Shown one piece after another: positions 1-11,243 of a stretch of DNA of 64,000 nucleotides. This DNA is from Lateolabrax maculatus (taxonomy: Eukaryota; Chordata; Actinopteri; Acropomatiformes; Lateolabracidae), in contig CM062219.1 in assembly GCA_031216445.1 (NCBI GenBank), forward strand, positions 14,229,001 to 14,293,000. The letters are read 5' to 3'. Made by a program: the position numbers and the translations under genes. Within the stretch, counting starts at the first letter, position 1, and each line of letters starts with the position of its first letter. The notes under the pieces were generated by a model. It saw nothing but the letters and a program-made list of their open reading frames with translations, did no database searches and was not told where the DNA came from.

Positions 1-201
1 AGTGGAAGGAGCGTTGGCTGGTTTTTCTGAACTTAAAAAAAAAGTTGTTTTTCTGTCTTTGAGTCGTGGATCAGGCACCGTGACGCTTCTCACCTCCCCC
101 CCCCCCTCCGCCCTGGAAGCATGTACATACTGCAGTCTGTGCTCAGTTAGTCTGTTTTTTTTTTGGGGGGGGGTTGGGGGGAGGCTGTGGCTGGCTGTCC
201 A
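1..201 (-). other. dusp4: Start of dusp4 3' untranslated region
   Basis: This is sequence after the dusp4 stop codon, cut off by the window edge. On the plus strand it holds a C-run near 98-109 and a T-run followed by a G-run near 157-181. No AATAAA on the minus strand is visible, so the polyadenylation site must lie outside the window. Confidence 0.6.
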
Positions 202-590
202 TCAGCAGCCGGGGGAAGTCGTGATCGGGCTGTGGTGCAGGTAGGCGCTGTTCACCACAGAGACCGGGAAGTTGAAAATGAACGGGGAGGTGGGCGTGGC
301 CGTCGTGGAGGCGGCGGCCGCGGAGGACTTGGGCCCGAGCAGCGGGCTCGCCGTGGCGGCCGCCTCGGCGGCGCACGAGGTGGCGAGGAGCTGCGACTCG
401 AACTGCAGCAGCTGGCCCATGAAGCTGAAGTTGGGGGAGATGATGCTGCGGCGCCGGCGCACAAACTCGAAGGCCTCGTCCAGGCGCACCCGCTTCCTCT
501 TCATCAGGTAGGCCAGGCAGATGGTGGCGGAGCGGGAGATGCCCGCTTGACAATGGACCAGCACTCGACCACTGGAGTCCCGTACTGAAT
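202..590 (-). CDS. dusp4: dusp4 coding exon 4 (residues 240-368, active site and C-terminus)
   Basis: The acceptor is CTCCCCAG|ATTCAG. The exon contains the phosphatase loop VHCQAGISRSATIC, the helix EAFEFVRRRRSIISPNFSF and the C-terminal tail, ending at the TGA at 204-202. The linker between about residues 310 and 350 holds a short alanine run and many Thr/Ser, consistent with a disordered tail. Confidence 0.95.
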
Positions 591-1483
591 CTGGGGAGAG
601 GGGGGGGTCAGAGGTCAGAGGTTTCCATGGACAATAGAGATAATTTAGTTTGCATAGGCTGAAATATCACTAATGGTTGGATTGCCACTGATTAGGTGCA
701 GAGATGGACTTCCCTCTAGTGCCATCAACCTTTTTCTGTGTAAACACCACGACCTTAACAAGGAAACCGTCCCCCTTACTGTAATCTTAATTATTTTAAA
801 ACACAACAGATGTACGGTGACGCTTTGCTGCAAGCTCATTTCCTCTCCTGCACACTTTCATGCCCTCCCCTCTCTGTGCAGGCAAACCGGTAACTAACCT
901 CAAAGTGAGAAAGCAGCAATAATTTGAGTCATCAGCCTCTCTCACACTTCCTCCCATCCTATTTATGTCTCTGCCTCTTTCAGTATATTTAGATGGATGC
1001 TATTACTTTGTTACCGTTAGTAACCAGATTTAGGTAATAGTTTAAAGCGTTTGCAGTAACTCAATTTCCTCAACAGCCTCAGTTTGGCGGCCTGCAGGAA
1101 ATTGGAAGCACAGAATATAAGGAAGATAATGGAGGGACTTCATTTATAGTTTTTCCATGTTGACTTATTTGAACCAGTTTTCCACCACTGCTGGCCATGC
1201 TGCTGTTAATATAAAATTACAGCTTTGCATCCGTGCCCTTTCTGAAAAATGTACAGGTTTTTCTCTAAATGCACAGATGCTTGATTGATAATAAACACCT
1301 CCCTCATCTCTCTTTCTGTATGTCTTGCTCTGCTTTTTCAGGCGTCTACATTTTTTCTCCCAAACTCTCTCTTTCACACACAAACAGATATCAGGTAACT
1401 CCACCAAAGCGTCTGTTCACCCGGTAACAGTGGATGAGTCAGACTCTGGTCCCACAGCAGCTAACTATGACGCATACCAGCAC

Positions 1484-1521
<38 letters not shown>

Positions 1522-4500
1522 CAGAGTACAATCTCACGAACATGCACTCATAGCACGGAAACCACACACACACACACAATGTACACTGCATGGATACGCA
1601 AAACAAAAGCAAATCACACACTTGCCTATATTATATACACAAACACAAATGAGAAATCATATTGCAGGGAAATGATTGATTGGAATATTTTCTTAAGCAA
1701 AAATGCTGTCTTCTGGGTTTTCCTTGATTGTATTACATCATTTTGTTCTGGATTCATTTGATTAGATTTTGGTAGGTACTTTCTTCTCTGCTTCTTCAAA
1801 GTCTGCTGAAATGTGCATGACAAAAGGCTACTTTGAAATAATAATTTGCAACAGATTCCAACAAATAAATGTCTGATTTGTCATCATCTGCCTGCTTTAC
1901 ATGCACACAGTGTACACAGTGTAATAAGTTTTCTATAGCAGTTTTCTGTGAAAAATTCTACAAATATCCCAGCAGTGAGAACACAAACAAAGATAGTGTA
2001 TAGATTTAGACCTGCAATGAATTGGTAAATCGTGACATGCAATTTTCAAGAAAAAATGCCAAATATTCGATGATTTCAGCCTCTCAAATGTTGGAATTTG
2101 CTGCTTTTCCTTGTCTTACATTATAGTAAATTGAATATCTTTGGATTTTATTTTTTATATTTGTTTTCTATGTCATAGACAAATCATTAACCGAGAAAAT
2201 AATCGTCAAAATTAATTGACAATGCAAATAATTGTCATACATGTTTTGTCATTAATATTATAAAAGGTATTTGACATGTACTGGCAGACACTGCAACAGC
2301 TTACACAAAGAAATTCCAGCAAAATGAATAAAAAAACAAATTTAAATAAGATTAGCTCTTTGAATATGATCTAAAAATTATGGGACCTAAAAGTGAACCG
2401 CATAAGGAACAAAACATGCTGTAGCCTGAAGGAAGCCAATTTAACGTGGGGTTATCCACCATGGGAAGGCATTTGTTCTGCTAAGATACCGCACGTCACA
2501 CGCTTACTCACTGACCTATGAACTCAATAGCCTCCAGGAACCAGCAGCTGATGTCTTCTTTATGGTTGTCCTCCACAGGAATGCATTTGTACTGGTACGC
2601 CCCCTCGAAGTGGTTGGGACAGTCTGCGGACACGTTCAACAAGGCCGAGATGCCTATGCCGTCCAAAACCTCTTTCTTTGAGGCGTGGAGGGCGCTGCCA
2701 AGGTAGAGGAACGGGAGGATCTCCACTGGGCCACCCTGGACGAAAGACAGATGGGAAAACGATGATTTATTAATTGTTTCTCAATAAATCAGCAGTGAAA
2801 AGGGAGTTTGTTCATAATTCATTCAGTCAGTCAGTCAGTTCATTGTGTTATTACATATAGAAAAAAATCTCCTGACCCGACCTAACTTGGAGAGCCATGT
2901 TGGACATAATTTACTTAAATGAAAAACAGCTTACATGATAAGACAAAGAATTCACTGTCTCAGTGTGCAGCAGAGGCCGGACACACAGATGACTTCAGTA
3001 TAAGCGTGACCTCACTTAAATATTTTGTTAATCACATTAACCATGCTTATGATCAGACAGGGGCAGCTTATTATCTGTGTGATTAATGCAGGGTCATTCT
3101 ATATGGGGCCATTTAGTTTGTTCGTTTCTGTCTCAGGATAAGTTATTTCCCCATATGGACACACGCGTTTCATGTCTGATGAACTGACTGATATTTGCAT
3201 GCTCAAACCACACATCAGTGGAAATATTTGCATGCTTTTGATTCATCAATAGGCACAACAGAGTAATCTTGGTGATTTACGTTCGTCATTCTCTCAGGCT
3301 TCACACACCCTGTACATTTTCTGTGATCACACTTAATCGCTGGTGAAACCAGCTCTTCTGAGAAAAATATGCTCCACAGCAACATTTCTTCAAAAAGTCC
3401 GCTCTACTCAGTAAGGCAGGCGTTTGTGGCTGCTACAGAGTAAGCAAAAATACATTGTACTTCCACATAATGTACAGTACATACAATACTTTCAGTCACG
3501 TTCTGAGTACATTAATGTTTTTTACATTTCCTGGAAAGAGGAAGTATCTGACGGAACATAAAAATCCCAATATGTGTTTGTCCTTTCTGGTTTTGTTCTG
3601 TTAAAAATATGAATTTCTGGCTCTTAAATGCCTAAGCCTATGCCAGGCCACCAACAACGCTGATGTCACCCATAACAATCTAAAACATAAAGCTTTAATG
3701 ATAACTACTGTAGCATTTTATAAAGAGGAAATATTTTCACTGAACACGTTGCATATTAAAATATAGAGAATTAAAATATATTCTAGTCTGAACTACATAA
3801 AGAGGACCTATAGCCTCATGTTTACATGTACTAATCCAACTGTGAGCCAGTTTTTGTTTATTCTGAAACATCCCTCAAAGCAAATTCTACTGTAAGAGTG
3901 GGAGTATTGTTTTCCCGTAGCCAGTCTATACCGGTAGTGAGACTTATCGACGAGGGCTCTGTCTGTTTATGTCACTGCCGCTGACGACCTCGGTACTGAC
4001 ACAGCGTCAGGAAATGATCAATACTGCTAAGAGGTGTAATGTGAGGAGGGGGGGAGGAGGGGGGGAGAGAGGAAAATAGAGAGTGAGATACCCAACTGGC
4101 TATTCGACCCAGCCCATCATTTCTATGCTGCAACAGGAAGCTACAATATTCCTGGAATAAAAACTCCATCTGACTGTGTGGCAGGGACTATCAAGCATTT
4201 CTCTCAGGAAACATACAGCGACTGGATTGTCTGGCTCTCTCTCCTCATGCGTTCCGGGGGAATTAAACCCACATCGCATGTGACTGTGAACATTGTATGA
4301 AATCCACAGGCTCAAACGGCAGATAACTGACCGACAAAACGAGGCCACCCGGGCCACAGGAAGTGACACAGATGTGAATCAATGGTGAACTACGACCTCC
4401 AGTGCATCATAAGACGAGTAACTGATTTAAACAAAAAGTGGATTTTCAGAAAATCTTCACATCTGTTATATGTTGTTTTTTTCCCCAGCATGACCTTTAG

Positions 4501-6034
4501 ACTGAAGAGACAAGTTTGTAACTGCACTTTCACTGGTTTGAATACCCGGACTGGAGGGGAAATGCGGTTGAATGAACGCAGGAAAGTGAACAACAGTTAA
4601 GTTGCAGGGCAAATAACCTCCAGTGTTGACACATGGTAGCACACTATGTCAATGTGTGCAACTGAAGTGGACTTTCACAGGATAAAAAGAGGAAACGGTT
4701 GATTAACCGATTAACTGACTGATGTAACATTAATAAATTGCAATTTTGATACTGCATACTGCAACAGTTTTAATCATTTAAACATGACCTACATCAGGTT
4801 GACACTGGTGCACGTTAAAAGTGTTCTTCTCAGGCTGAAAAGGTATGTTGGGTTGAATTTCGGGTTCGTCTGCTGGGTTTTACCTGGTCATGGTGTGGCG
4901 TCCCACAAGACGAGCAGGCAGAGTCGATGCTGGACTGGCTGGTGAGCGATGGTAAGGATTTGGTCTTTAAACAATACTCTGGGTACTCTGCGAAAAATCT
5001 GTCGTATCCACCTGGGAAAAAAAAAGACATCCTGGTCAAATATGTTGCATTGAACGCAAGGCTTTGCTCTAGGCAAAGGACTACAGCACACCTTAAATTA
5101 TCAAGTTAGGAACAATATTATAATAAAGCATGAGAGATTGAATCACTTCAAGATTATCCAGGAACATTACAGAAATAGAGATGTTTTGTGTGGGGTTTAC
5201 ATGCATAAAACGCCACAGAAGCATACTTAAGGACAAAAGAGGCATCGCATACACCACACTGACATCCCAGAACAATCTGTACCAGGATTTACTCCTCTGC
5301 ATTCACTGAGCCTGACACAAAGTCTATTAAAACGACCCCTGACCTACTCTGTCCTGCTTCAACTGCCGTGGATTTGAAAACAATTTCATCATCCCTTTGC
5401 TTTTTTTTTTTTAATTTTTTTTATACATCTGCAGGTTGACCACTGCTTTCTGCACCTCTGGGATCAAATCAGATTAACTGGGAAAATGTCATCTGTATAA
5501 GCTACATACATACACTCCTGTGCTTCAAGGCGCCTGCGTCATTAAGATGCACAAAAAAAAAAGAAAAAAAAAGAAAAAAGAATGCGCCACAGCTTGCAGC
5601 TTGCAGCAGCTTTGGTTTTCACATTTCCTGCAGTCTAAATATAGACTACAAGTCGAAAATCGAGTGTTGATTTTAGATTTTACAGCTCCCCATCGGTGAT
5701 TTACCCGAAGCGGACTGTTTCTGAAAGGGTCATGTGTGTCCTGCAAGTCCCTCCGGTTTGATGTGGCTTCTACGCATCAGCATTACCTCATTCAGTCAGC
5801 TCATGGCCATTGGTCTGTGTGTGAATGTGTGTAGCTGTGAGTGACTGAGTGAGTGCATGTATTGTAAAAAAAAAAAAAAATGACACCAGAGCATTAAATT
5901 AAAGCAGGCAAGGTTAGTGGGAGATCTCAATCTCTGCTTTATAAATATTATAAACATTTAGTATCTTTAAGGAGGCAATAAAAAAATACTGATTACAGTA
6001 TAACTACTGACAAATAAAATGAGCAATGCCCCAG

Positions 6035-6066
<32 letters not shown>

Positions 6067-6870
6067 TGGCTCTGATTAACCCAGCCTCAATAAGATTAAA
6101 TGAAGATCATTAACAGAAACACTACAATCTTTCAATTAAGTGTACTTTCATCATTGTTGTTTTCATAGCATCTCTTCTCTTCTTATTGTTGACTAATATA
6201 AAAGAGTTATTCAAGACAAATATTCAAAAAAGCCCAACTGAAGGTTAAATTAACAATGAAACAAACATTATTTTTGTTCCCATTACTGCAACAGCATCGT
6301 GGGAATCTACTGAACTTGTCATTTCTATCGTTATTATTATTTTGCACCTGTTCACCACTATGGCCATTCATCAGTGACATGAAATAATAATAATAAAAAA
6401 AAAAAAAATCCCCCACTGGAGCTTTTGATGCTGAATCCTGGAATGCAGTGACCACAGTGAGTGCAGCTGACGGACGGTGAATAACGAGGGACGCCTTTAC
6501 CTTTGAGCAGGTACGCGCTGGTGTCCGCCGAGTCCCCGCACAGCGCGTTGAGCACCAGCGCCAGGGTGCTGTCCTCCTTCACCGTCTCGGCGTCCGGCGT
6601 CCTCTCGTCGTAGAGCACCGCCGCCGAGTACATCCCGGAGCGCAGGCGGGCCCGGGCCTCGTCGTCCCCGGCCAGGATCTGGTCCAGGCTGAGCGCGGCG
6701 CCCTTGGCTCTGCGGCGCACGATCGTGTTGCAGCGGGCGTTGACGGCGCCGCGGATGTGGCCCGCGCTGAAGGCGAGGAAGGAGCGGCAGTCCAGCACCA
6801 GGCACTTGGCGCTGTCGTCCTTCAGCAGCCGCTTCAGCACCGGGCAGTCCATCTCGCCCAGGTCGTCCAT
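202..6870 (-). CDS. dusp4: dusp4: dual-specificity MAP kinase phosphatase (MKP-2), 4 exons, 368 aa
   Basis: Joined exons 6870-6501, 5011-4884, 2735-2516 and 590-202 give one open frame of 368 residues (human DUSP4 about 394). Family role: a nuclear, growth-factor-inducible phosphatase that removes phosphate from Thr and Tyr of ERK, JNK and p38. Seen: an N-terminal rhodanese-like domain (about 8-130) with the basic kinase-docking motif VRRRAKG at 51-57; the catalytic domain (about 168-310) with the loop HCQAGISR, Cys253 and Arg259; and general acid Asp222 in PVEDNHK. The tail LATSCAAEAA and ending SPITTSP fit DUSP4 better than DUSP1 or DUSP2. I chose the ATG at 6870 because it matches the usual DUSP4 start (DLGEMDC-like) and has G at -3 and +4. 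An in-frame ATG at 6951 would add 27 residues. The C-terminal linker is alanine/threonine-rich and poorly conserved. All splice sites are GT-AG. Confidence 0.95.
591..2515 (-). other. dusp4: dusp4 intron 3
   Basis: Intron between the catalytic-domain exons. It contains a (CA)n run near 1493-1517 with a second short CA tract at about 1563-1579, and otherwise AT-rich unique-looking sequence. No further exon is seen. Confidence 0.8.
2516..2735 (-). CDS. dusp4: dusp4 coding exon 3 (residues 167-240, first half of catalytic domain)
   Basis: The acceptor is GTCCAG|GGTGGC. The exon carries PFLYLGSA, NVSADCPNHFEG and the general-acid loop PVEDNHKEDIS. Donor ATAG|GTCAGT is chosen because its phase joins to exon 4 as FID-SVRD. 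A second GT (CA|GTGAGT) four bases further into the intron would break the frame. Confidence 0.94.
2736..4883 (-). other. dusp4: dusp4 intron 2
   Basis: Intron of about 2.1 kb. A G-rich purine tract (about 4037-4090) is the only low-complexity feature. No coding potential or recognisable mobile element is seen. Confidence 0.8.
4884..5011 (-). CDS. dusp4: dusp4 coding exon 2 (residues 124-166)
   Basis: The acceptor is CCCAG|GTGG and the donor CCAG|GTAAAA. The 128 nt encode the interdomain linker GYDRFFAEYPEYC...SSCGTPHHDQ. The end of this exon (CSSCGTPxHDQ) is a strong DUSP1/DUSP4 signature and joins in phase to GGPVEILPFLYLG of exon 3. Confidence 0.94.
5012..6500 (-). other. dusp4: dusp4 intron 1
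   Basis: Intron of about 1.5 kb with several simple tracts: a T-run near 5401-5420, an A-rich tract near 5550-5580, an A-run near 5866-5880 and an (ATT)n microsatellite at about 6035-6065. No exon is seen. Confidence 0.8.
6501..6870 (-). CDS. dusp4: dusp4 coding exon 1 (residues 1-124, rhodanese-like domain)
   Basis: It encodes most of the rhodanese/CH2 domain, including LDCRSFLAFSAGHI and the docking arginines. The donor is CAAAG|GTAAAG and splits a Gly codon after its first base. The exon is GC-rich, unlike its surroundings, because it lies in the promoter CpG island. The open frame continues upstream to an in-frame ATG at 6951. Confidence 0.95.
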
Positions 6871-6939
6871 GGCGCGTCGGGCCGCGCTGCGCGTAAAGGC
6901 GTCGCTGTGGCCCGGCTCCTGCGTCCACAGCGCTTCTAC

Positions 6940-7140
6940 TCCTCCGCGCATTGTAACCGCACTACTTCTTCACGCTCGGTCCGGTCGCGTCTTCCTCTCT
7001 CCCTCTCCCTCTCCGAAATGCTCCTTTCTCGGGGTTGTTTCTTCTTTTTCCTTTTTTTTTTTTTTTTTTTTATGAATGGGTGCATCGCGTCACGGCGGAG
7101 GTGACGTCAGACGATGTCAGCCTATCACAGGGCGTCCGGT
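6940..7140 (-). promoter_or_regulatory. dusp4: dusp4 promoter region with CRE-like and TATA-like boxes
   Basis: The sequence is CpG-rich from exon 1 to about 7140. Reading on the minus strand, a perfect palindromic CRE-like octamer TGACGTCA lies at 7109-7102. About 30 bp downstream is a TATA-like CATAAAAA (7073-7066) running into a 20-base A tract (T on the plus strand, 7052-7071). If used, transcription would start near 7040, leaving about 170 nt of 5' UTR before the chosen ATG. MAP kinase phosphatase genes are immediate-early genes, several with CREB-responsive promoters, so the site is plausible. Its use is inferred. Confidence 0.55.
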
Positions 7141-8012
7141 TTCCCCTCCTCTGCCGTTCATTCATAAAAAAAAAAAAAAAAAAGACAGACATCAATGAAA
7201 CGGGGAGGCGATGGGGATGGAGATTGGACTCCGTGAGGCGTACAGTGGAGTTTGGCACTCGCCATGCCTTTAAAACAGAGGATTAAAGGGATTTTAAATG
7301 AGCAGTCCAATAAACCACAAATAAAAGAAACGTGGCACAGTTTAAGTGAATTCAAGTGTGTGAGGCTATATCTTATTAGCTTCTGACCTTTTTTATTATT
7401 CTTATTTATTTGCAGAGGAACATGCTATCAACATAGTAGAGATTCATTCATTTTTTATTCCTATTTTATATTTGGCCCTGCATTCATAAATATTCTTCAA
7501 AATACAAGTGATCAAATGACTATGTTATGTGAAAAGATTGCTTGTACAAAGGCTCCTGATATCACCGAGAATTAAAACACAATCCTGCAGCTTTTTAGCC
7601 TCTTTTAGTTTTTTTTTTTGTTTGTTTGTTTGTTTGTTTTGATTTGTTTTAAGCCACAAATAAATGGGTTAAACTCACTGTGTGCTACCTGCCCAGCACC
7701 AAAAGGCAGACAGACATTTAGGAAAACCTGGCTTGTGAAGACGGCAGCTAAAGCGCCAGATATTTCCCCCACATTCATTCTTACGTTTATCTTTTGCTTG
7801 GTTTCCATTGCGTGCAAAAGTATGCAGCTGTTTTTTAACATTTGGTCAGCTTTACAAGATCGTATTAATGATGTGTACGTCACCCTGCGTTGATGTTTTT
7901 CTGCCCCCTAGTGGCCAAAAACAAACTAATGCAACTTTAAGGTCACATCACCTCTTCAATTTTACACATTTTAGCCTATTTGTCATTTAAATTCTACTGC
8001 GTCTGTATCTCT
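7141..8012. other. Intergenic, no gene seen
   Basis: Sequence upstream of dusp4. It holds an A-run near 7166-7183, a (TTTG)n tract near 7617-7640, and a short block around 7905-7942 (CCCCTAGTGGCCAAA to CTTTAA) that resembles the end of a common teleost dispersed repeat. I see no supportable exon. Confidence 0.6.
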
Positions 8013-8095
8013 CAGCTGCTCCCATTAGGGGTCGCCACAGCGGATATGATTTATTTATGATCCGCATATTTGATTTGGAAAAGTTTTTTTTTTTT
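8013..8095 (+). repeat. Fragment of a teleost dispersed repeat (GGGGTCGCCACAGCGGAT box)
   Basis: The block CAGCTGCTCCCATTAGGG followed by GTCGCCACAGCGGAT, then GATCCGCATATTTGATTTGG about 25 bases later, matches my memory of an abundant teleost interspersed repeat. Only its front part is present; the next stretch is a T-run. The family name is not certain. Confidence 0.55.
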
Positions 8096-11044
8096 TTTTA
8101 CGATATTAGCATTTTAATCAAAATTACATGCAAATACTTAATTTAAATGTAACTGTATTTGATTTCATTTCAATTCAAGGTTCAGTATCATCATTTAACC
8201 TATATCATTTTAGTCTGGTAAAAATGGTGATCAAATGGACTGAGAAATGTGCTGGACCGCAGGCGGGTGTGCTTACGTATGTGCACATACGAACGTTTGT
8301 GGGTGCGTGTGCATACATCTGAGTGTGCGTCTGTGTGTGTGGGTGTGTAATCCTACAAGCGGAAACGCAATTTGCATCTGCTATCACAGAGCCTTACAGA
8401 GCGTGCTCAGGTATTTGCATGTTGATCTCATTTCCATGGTTACGAGAGGAAAGAGAGCAGCATGGCAGCAGATGAGAGGAGGAAAACGCAGACACCCTGA
8501 CACAAACAGATTGGCAGACACTCCAGCTGAAAGAGACAGACAGATAAACAGACTACATAAAAAACTGATCATTTCAATGCTGTATCATTCTCAAATAGAT
8601 TTATTATGAATGGGTTGATGTGGGAAAATGTGTGTGTGTGTGTGTGTGTGTTTGAACTTACGGATAGACGATACATGGGCATGGTTCTGTGTTTGTTATA
8701 CTTTAGGCCTGATTTATTTTTAATTAATATTTCAAGATGTAACTCATGAAGCTCATATGTCGTATGACAATGACAGATATGTTGAAATGGTGTAAGCAGA
8801 CGACCAGTTTCAGAAGCTGCTTGTTTCCAACCAGATTGAACTTGATATTTTTTGTGTTTATGTCTTTAAGGTTTTCTGTCACATGGTAATTAAAAAAGAC
8901 TGTCTGGAATCAACAGTAAACAATACCCTATTGCTACTGACAAATCACAATTTTCAGCATTCAAATATGGAAACAAAGGATCAACCAACATATGAAAGTT
9001 GGTAGCGACACCAGAGCAACATAAATCCTCCAAATCTCTGGAACTCTACTGGACGGATGAACACCATTCCTCCAAAAGATATTCCTCCATCCGGTGTTTT
9101 GATAATGGTGGTGGAGAGTGTAGCCTAACTTGTCAGTCAAAGATCTGGTGACTGCAAAAAAGGTATGATTCAAATCACTCTTGTCAAACCACTCAGTGCC
9201 TTGTGTCCCCTCATTTATTCTGTTTTTTCCTTTAATTTGTAATTTGTGTGCAGTTCACACGCCTCTGGATCAGATTTTGTACAACACTGTATATCCAGGT
9301 TGTCCAAATCAGACGTGAAACTCCACTGCAGGAAAATCAGAATTGGGTCACTATGAGCCGTAACGTGTGTGTATATTTATTCTGTGCGCATGCGAATGTG
9401 TTTATGGAGTTTGCAGCGTGTGCACATTAAGTGCGAAACAGTTGACAGAAGCACTGCAGCAAAAAATGAAAGGACCTTGAACGTTAGGACAGAGAGGTGA
9501 GGGAAGGTGAGATGGAAGATGGAAGACGAGACATGAGAGATGAAGGACGACAAAATGGGAGCGGGAGGAGGGAAGGCGAAGGAGGGATGATTGAGTAAGA
9601 CAAAAGAGGTGATTACTTGTGCTGGATTGCAGCCGCCGGTGTCCCATATAAACACACACACATGCACACCACGCCGCATTACTACCGACCCTAAACAATG
9701 CCTCGCACAGGCGGGAGGGCGCTGCTGCCGTGGCAACAAGGGAGAGGTGTGGGAGGGCGGGGACAGCAGGCAGGGGGCTGCGAGGGGATTGGCCGGAAAC
9801 AGACTCTGCACTGATGTCATCCCTCCCTCCGTCTGCTCCCCGTGTCCATCCATTCATCCCCTCACATCCCTCGCCCGCATGCCGTCATCTGTCAATACAG
9901 TGGACAGGAGGCAGAAAGAGAGAGGATATTTTGTATATGAGCTCTGCACGCCCCGGTGTCGGTAAATATCTCTCGTGCTCGTCCTCCTTTTTGTACTCCA
10001 TTTTCTGTCCTCTGGTCCCTCGCTCTGTCTCTTTTGTCGACCTCTTTCACCATCATCATCCTCTCTCTTTATAATTATGATTAATCATTTTTGCCTTACT
10101 TACCGGCACAGTATGGGAGTAATGCAACATTTCTGTAAATGCGGTGGAGTTTCTCATCTGTAGTCCCTTGTCAGAGGTTACAGTACACAACCCCGCCAAA
10201 CAGTTCACAGCAATAGCAATTTATCTAAGAAGTATTTTTTGTTATATTTATTGAAATTCTCTCTCATTTTCTCTCACATTCTCTACCCTCTTTCACATAG
10301 ACATACATAACATATGTGTATATGTATATACAGTATGTCTATGTGAGAGAGCGTTGGGGAGAGGAGTGCATCGTTGTATGTGTACATCATTACGATATAT
10401 GTCTGTACTCGCTCGTTCAGTTGGATACTTTCCACATCAAGCTTTGTTGCTGGTCTCTCCAAAGTCACCCAACCCATCTTTAGGCATGTCGAGTAATAAT
10501 GAAAATAATGTTATTAAAAACATGCAACACAGAAGCCTAATGTTCAATGGTTTGATCCCCAGCCCCTGACGTAGGATACTGTTGACAAATCACAAATGTG
10601 AGTGTTGTATTTTACAGAAAGGGAAGGTGGAACATATAGTTCATGTTGAAACTGATCTCATCCCTTTGGAACTTTAGGAAAACGACCCCAAAGGGACATC
10701 CATCTATGAAAGTAGCCAGACCTTGGACATAGGCTTATCTAAACATTAGACACACATGGGAGAGACATCTCTCAGCTCAGACACCTCATGAGCCTTCAGA
10801 GATGGAAGACAAAGGACAAACAAACACAATAAGGTGTTTAGCAACACCAGAGCAACGTCCAATGCTCTTTAACGTGTTCACACGCCGAGGTGTCCTTGAG
10901 CAGCACGTGCACACTGCTCCCAATGGACAGGCCAGCACTTTGCATTGCTGTGTGTACAATACAATGGTACTGTTATACCTATACAATGAGCCTACACCCA
11001 TACTCAGCTATGTATTGTAAACAGACAAGATATAACATGTTAGT
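8096..11044. other. Intergenic, no gene seen
   Basis: It holds imperfect TG-rich stretches at 8266-8350, a short (TG)n at 8630-8652, a purine-rich strand at 9480-9600, a pyrimidine-rich stretch at 9960-10080, and a hairpin-forming repeat at 10294-10345. Long overlapping frames near 9377-9965 are repeat-like composition without recognisable domains. Confidence 0.6.
10294..10345. repeat. Inverted repeat, 13-bp perfect arms
   Basis: CACATAGACATAC at 10294-10306 is the exact reverse complement of GTATGTCTATGTG at 10333-10345. The 26-base loop is itself rich in alternating TA/CA. A few more bases pair outside with mismatches. It could be a remnant of a small inverted-repeat element. Confidence 0.7.
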
Positions 11045-11243
11045 TAGTGAGCTTCAGTGGTGCTGTTTGGCAGATTTTTTCATCTTTTAACGGTGCCAGG
11101 CCAGATGTTTCCCCCTATTTCCAGTCTTTATGCTAAGGTAAGAGAACCAGCTGGCTGTAGCTTCAACATGAGAGTGGTATCTTTTTATCTAATTCTCAAC
11201 AAGAAAGCAAATAAGTGTATATCTCAAAATGATCCCTTTAAAT
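11045..11243 (+). repeat. Teleost dispersed repeat, copy 1
   Basis: It contains the blocks TTTCCCCCTATTTCCAGTC, TTTATGCTAAGGTAA, CTGGCTGTAGCTTC, GAGAGTGGTATC and CTCAAAATGATCCCTTTAAA in this order. The same blocks, diverged, occur in the same orientation at 13222-13391 and 25670-25842. The order matches a very common teleost interspersed repeat that I recall. Confidence 0.75.

Noticed and set aside
163..588. Plus-strand open frame of 141 codons opposite dusp4 exon 4
   Set aside because: Shadow of the GC-rich phosphatase exon; its Gly/Arg-rich product has no domain.
6358..6500. Continuation of the exon 1 frame into intron 1
   Set aside because: A clear donor (CAAAG|GTAAAG) ends the exon, and the frame beyond it loses all family similarity.
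6497..7104. Several long frames on both strands around dusp4 exon 1
   Set aside because: Alternative frames of a CpG island. Only the frame encoding the rhodanese domain has family signatures.
9377..9965. Overlapping frames of 120-158 codons
   Set aside because: Low-complexity Ser/Pro/His composition from purine/pyrimidine-rich DNA, with no domain and no splice context.
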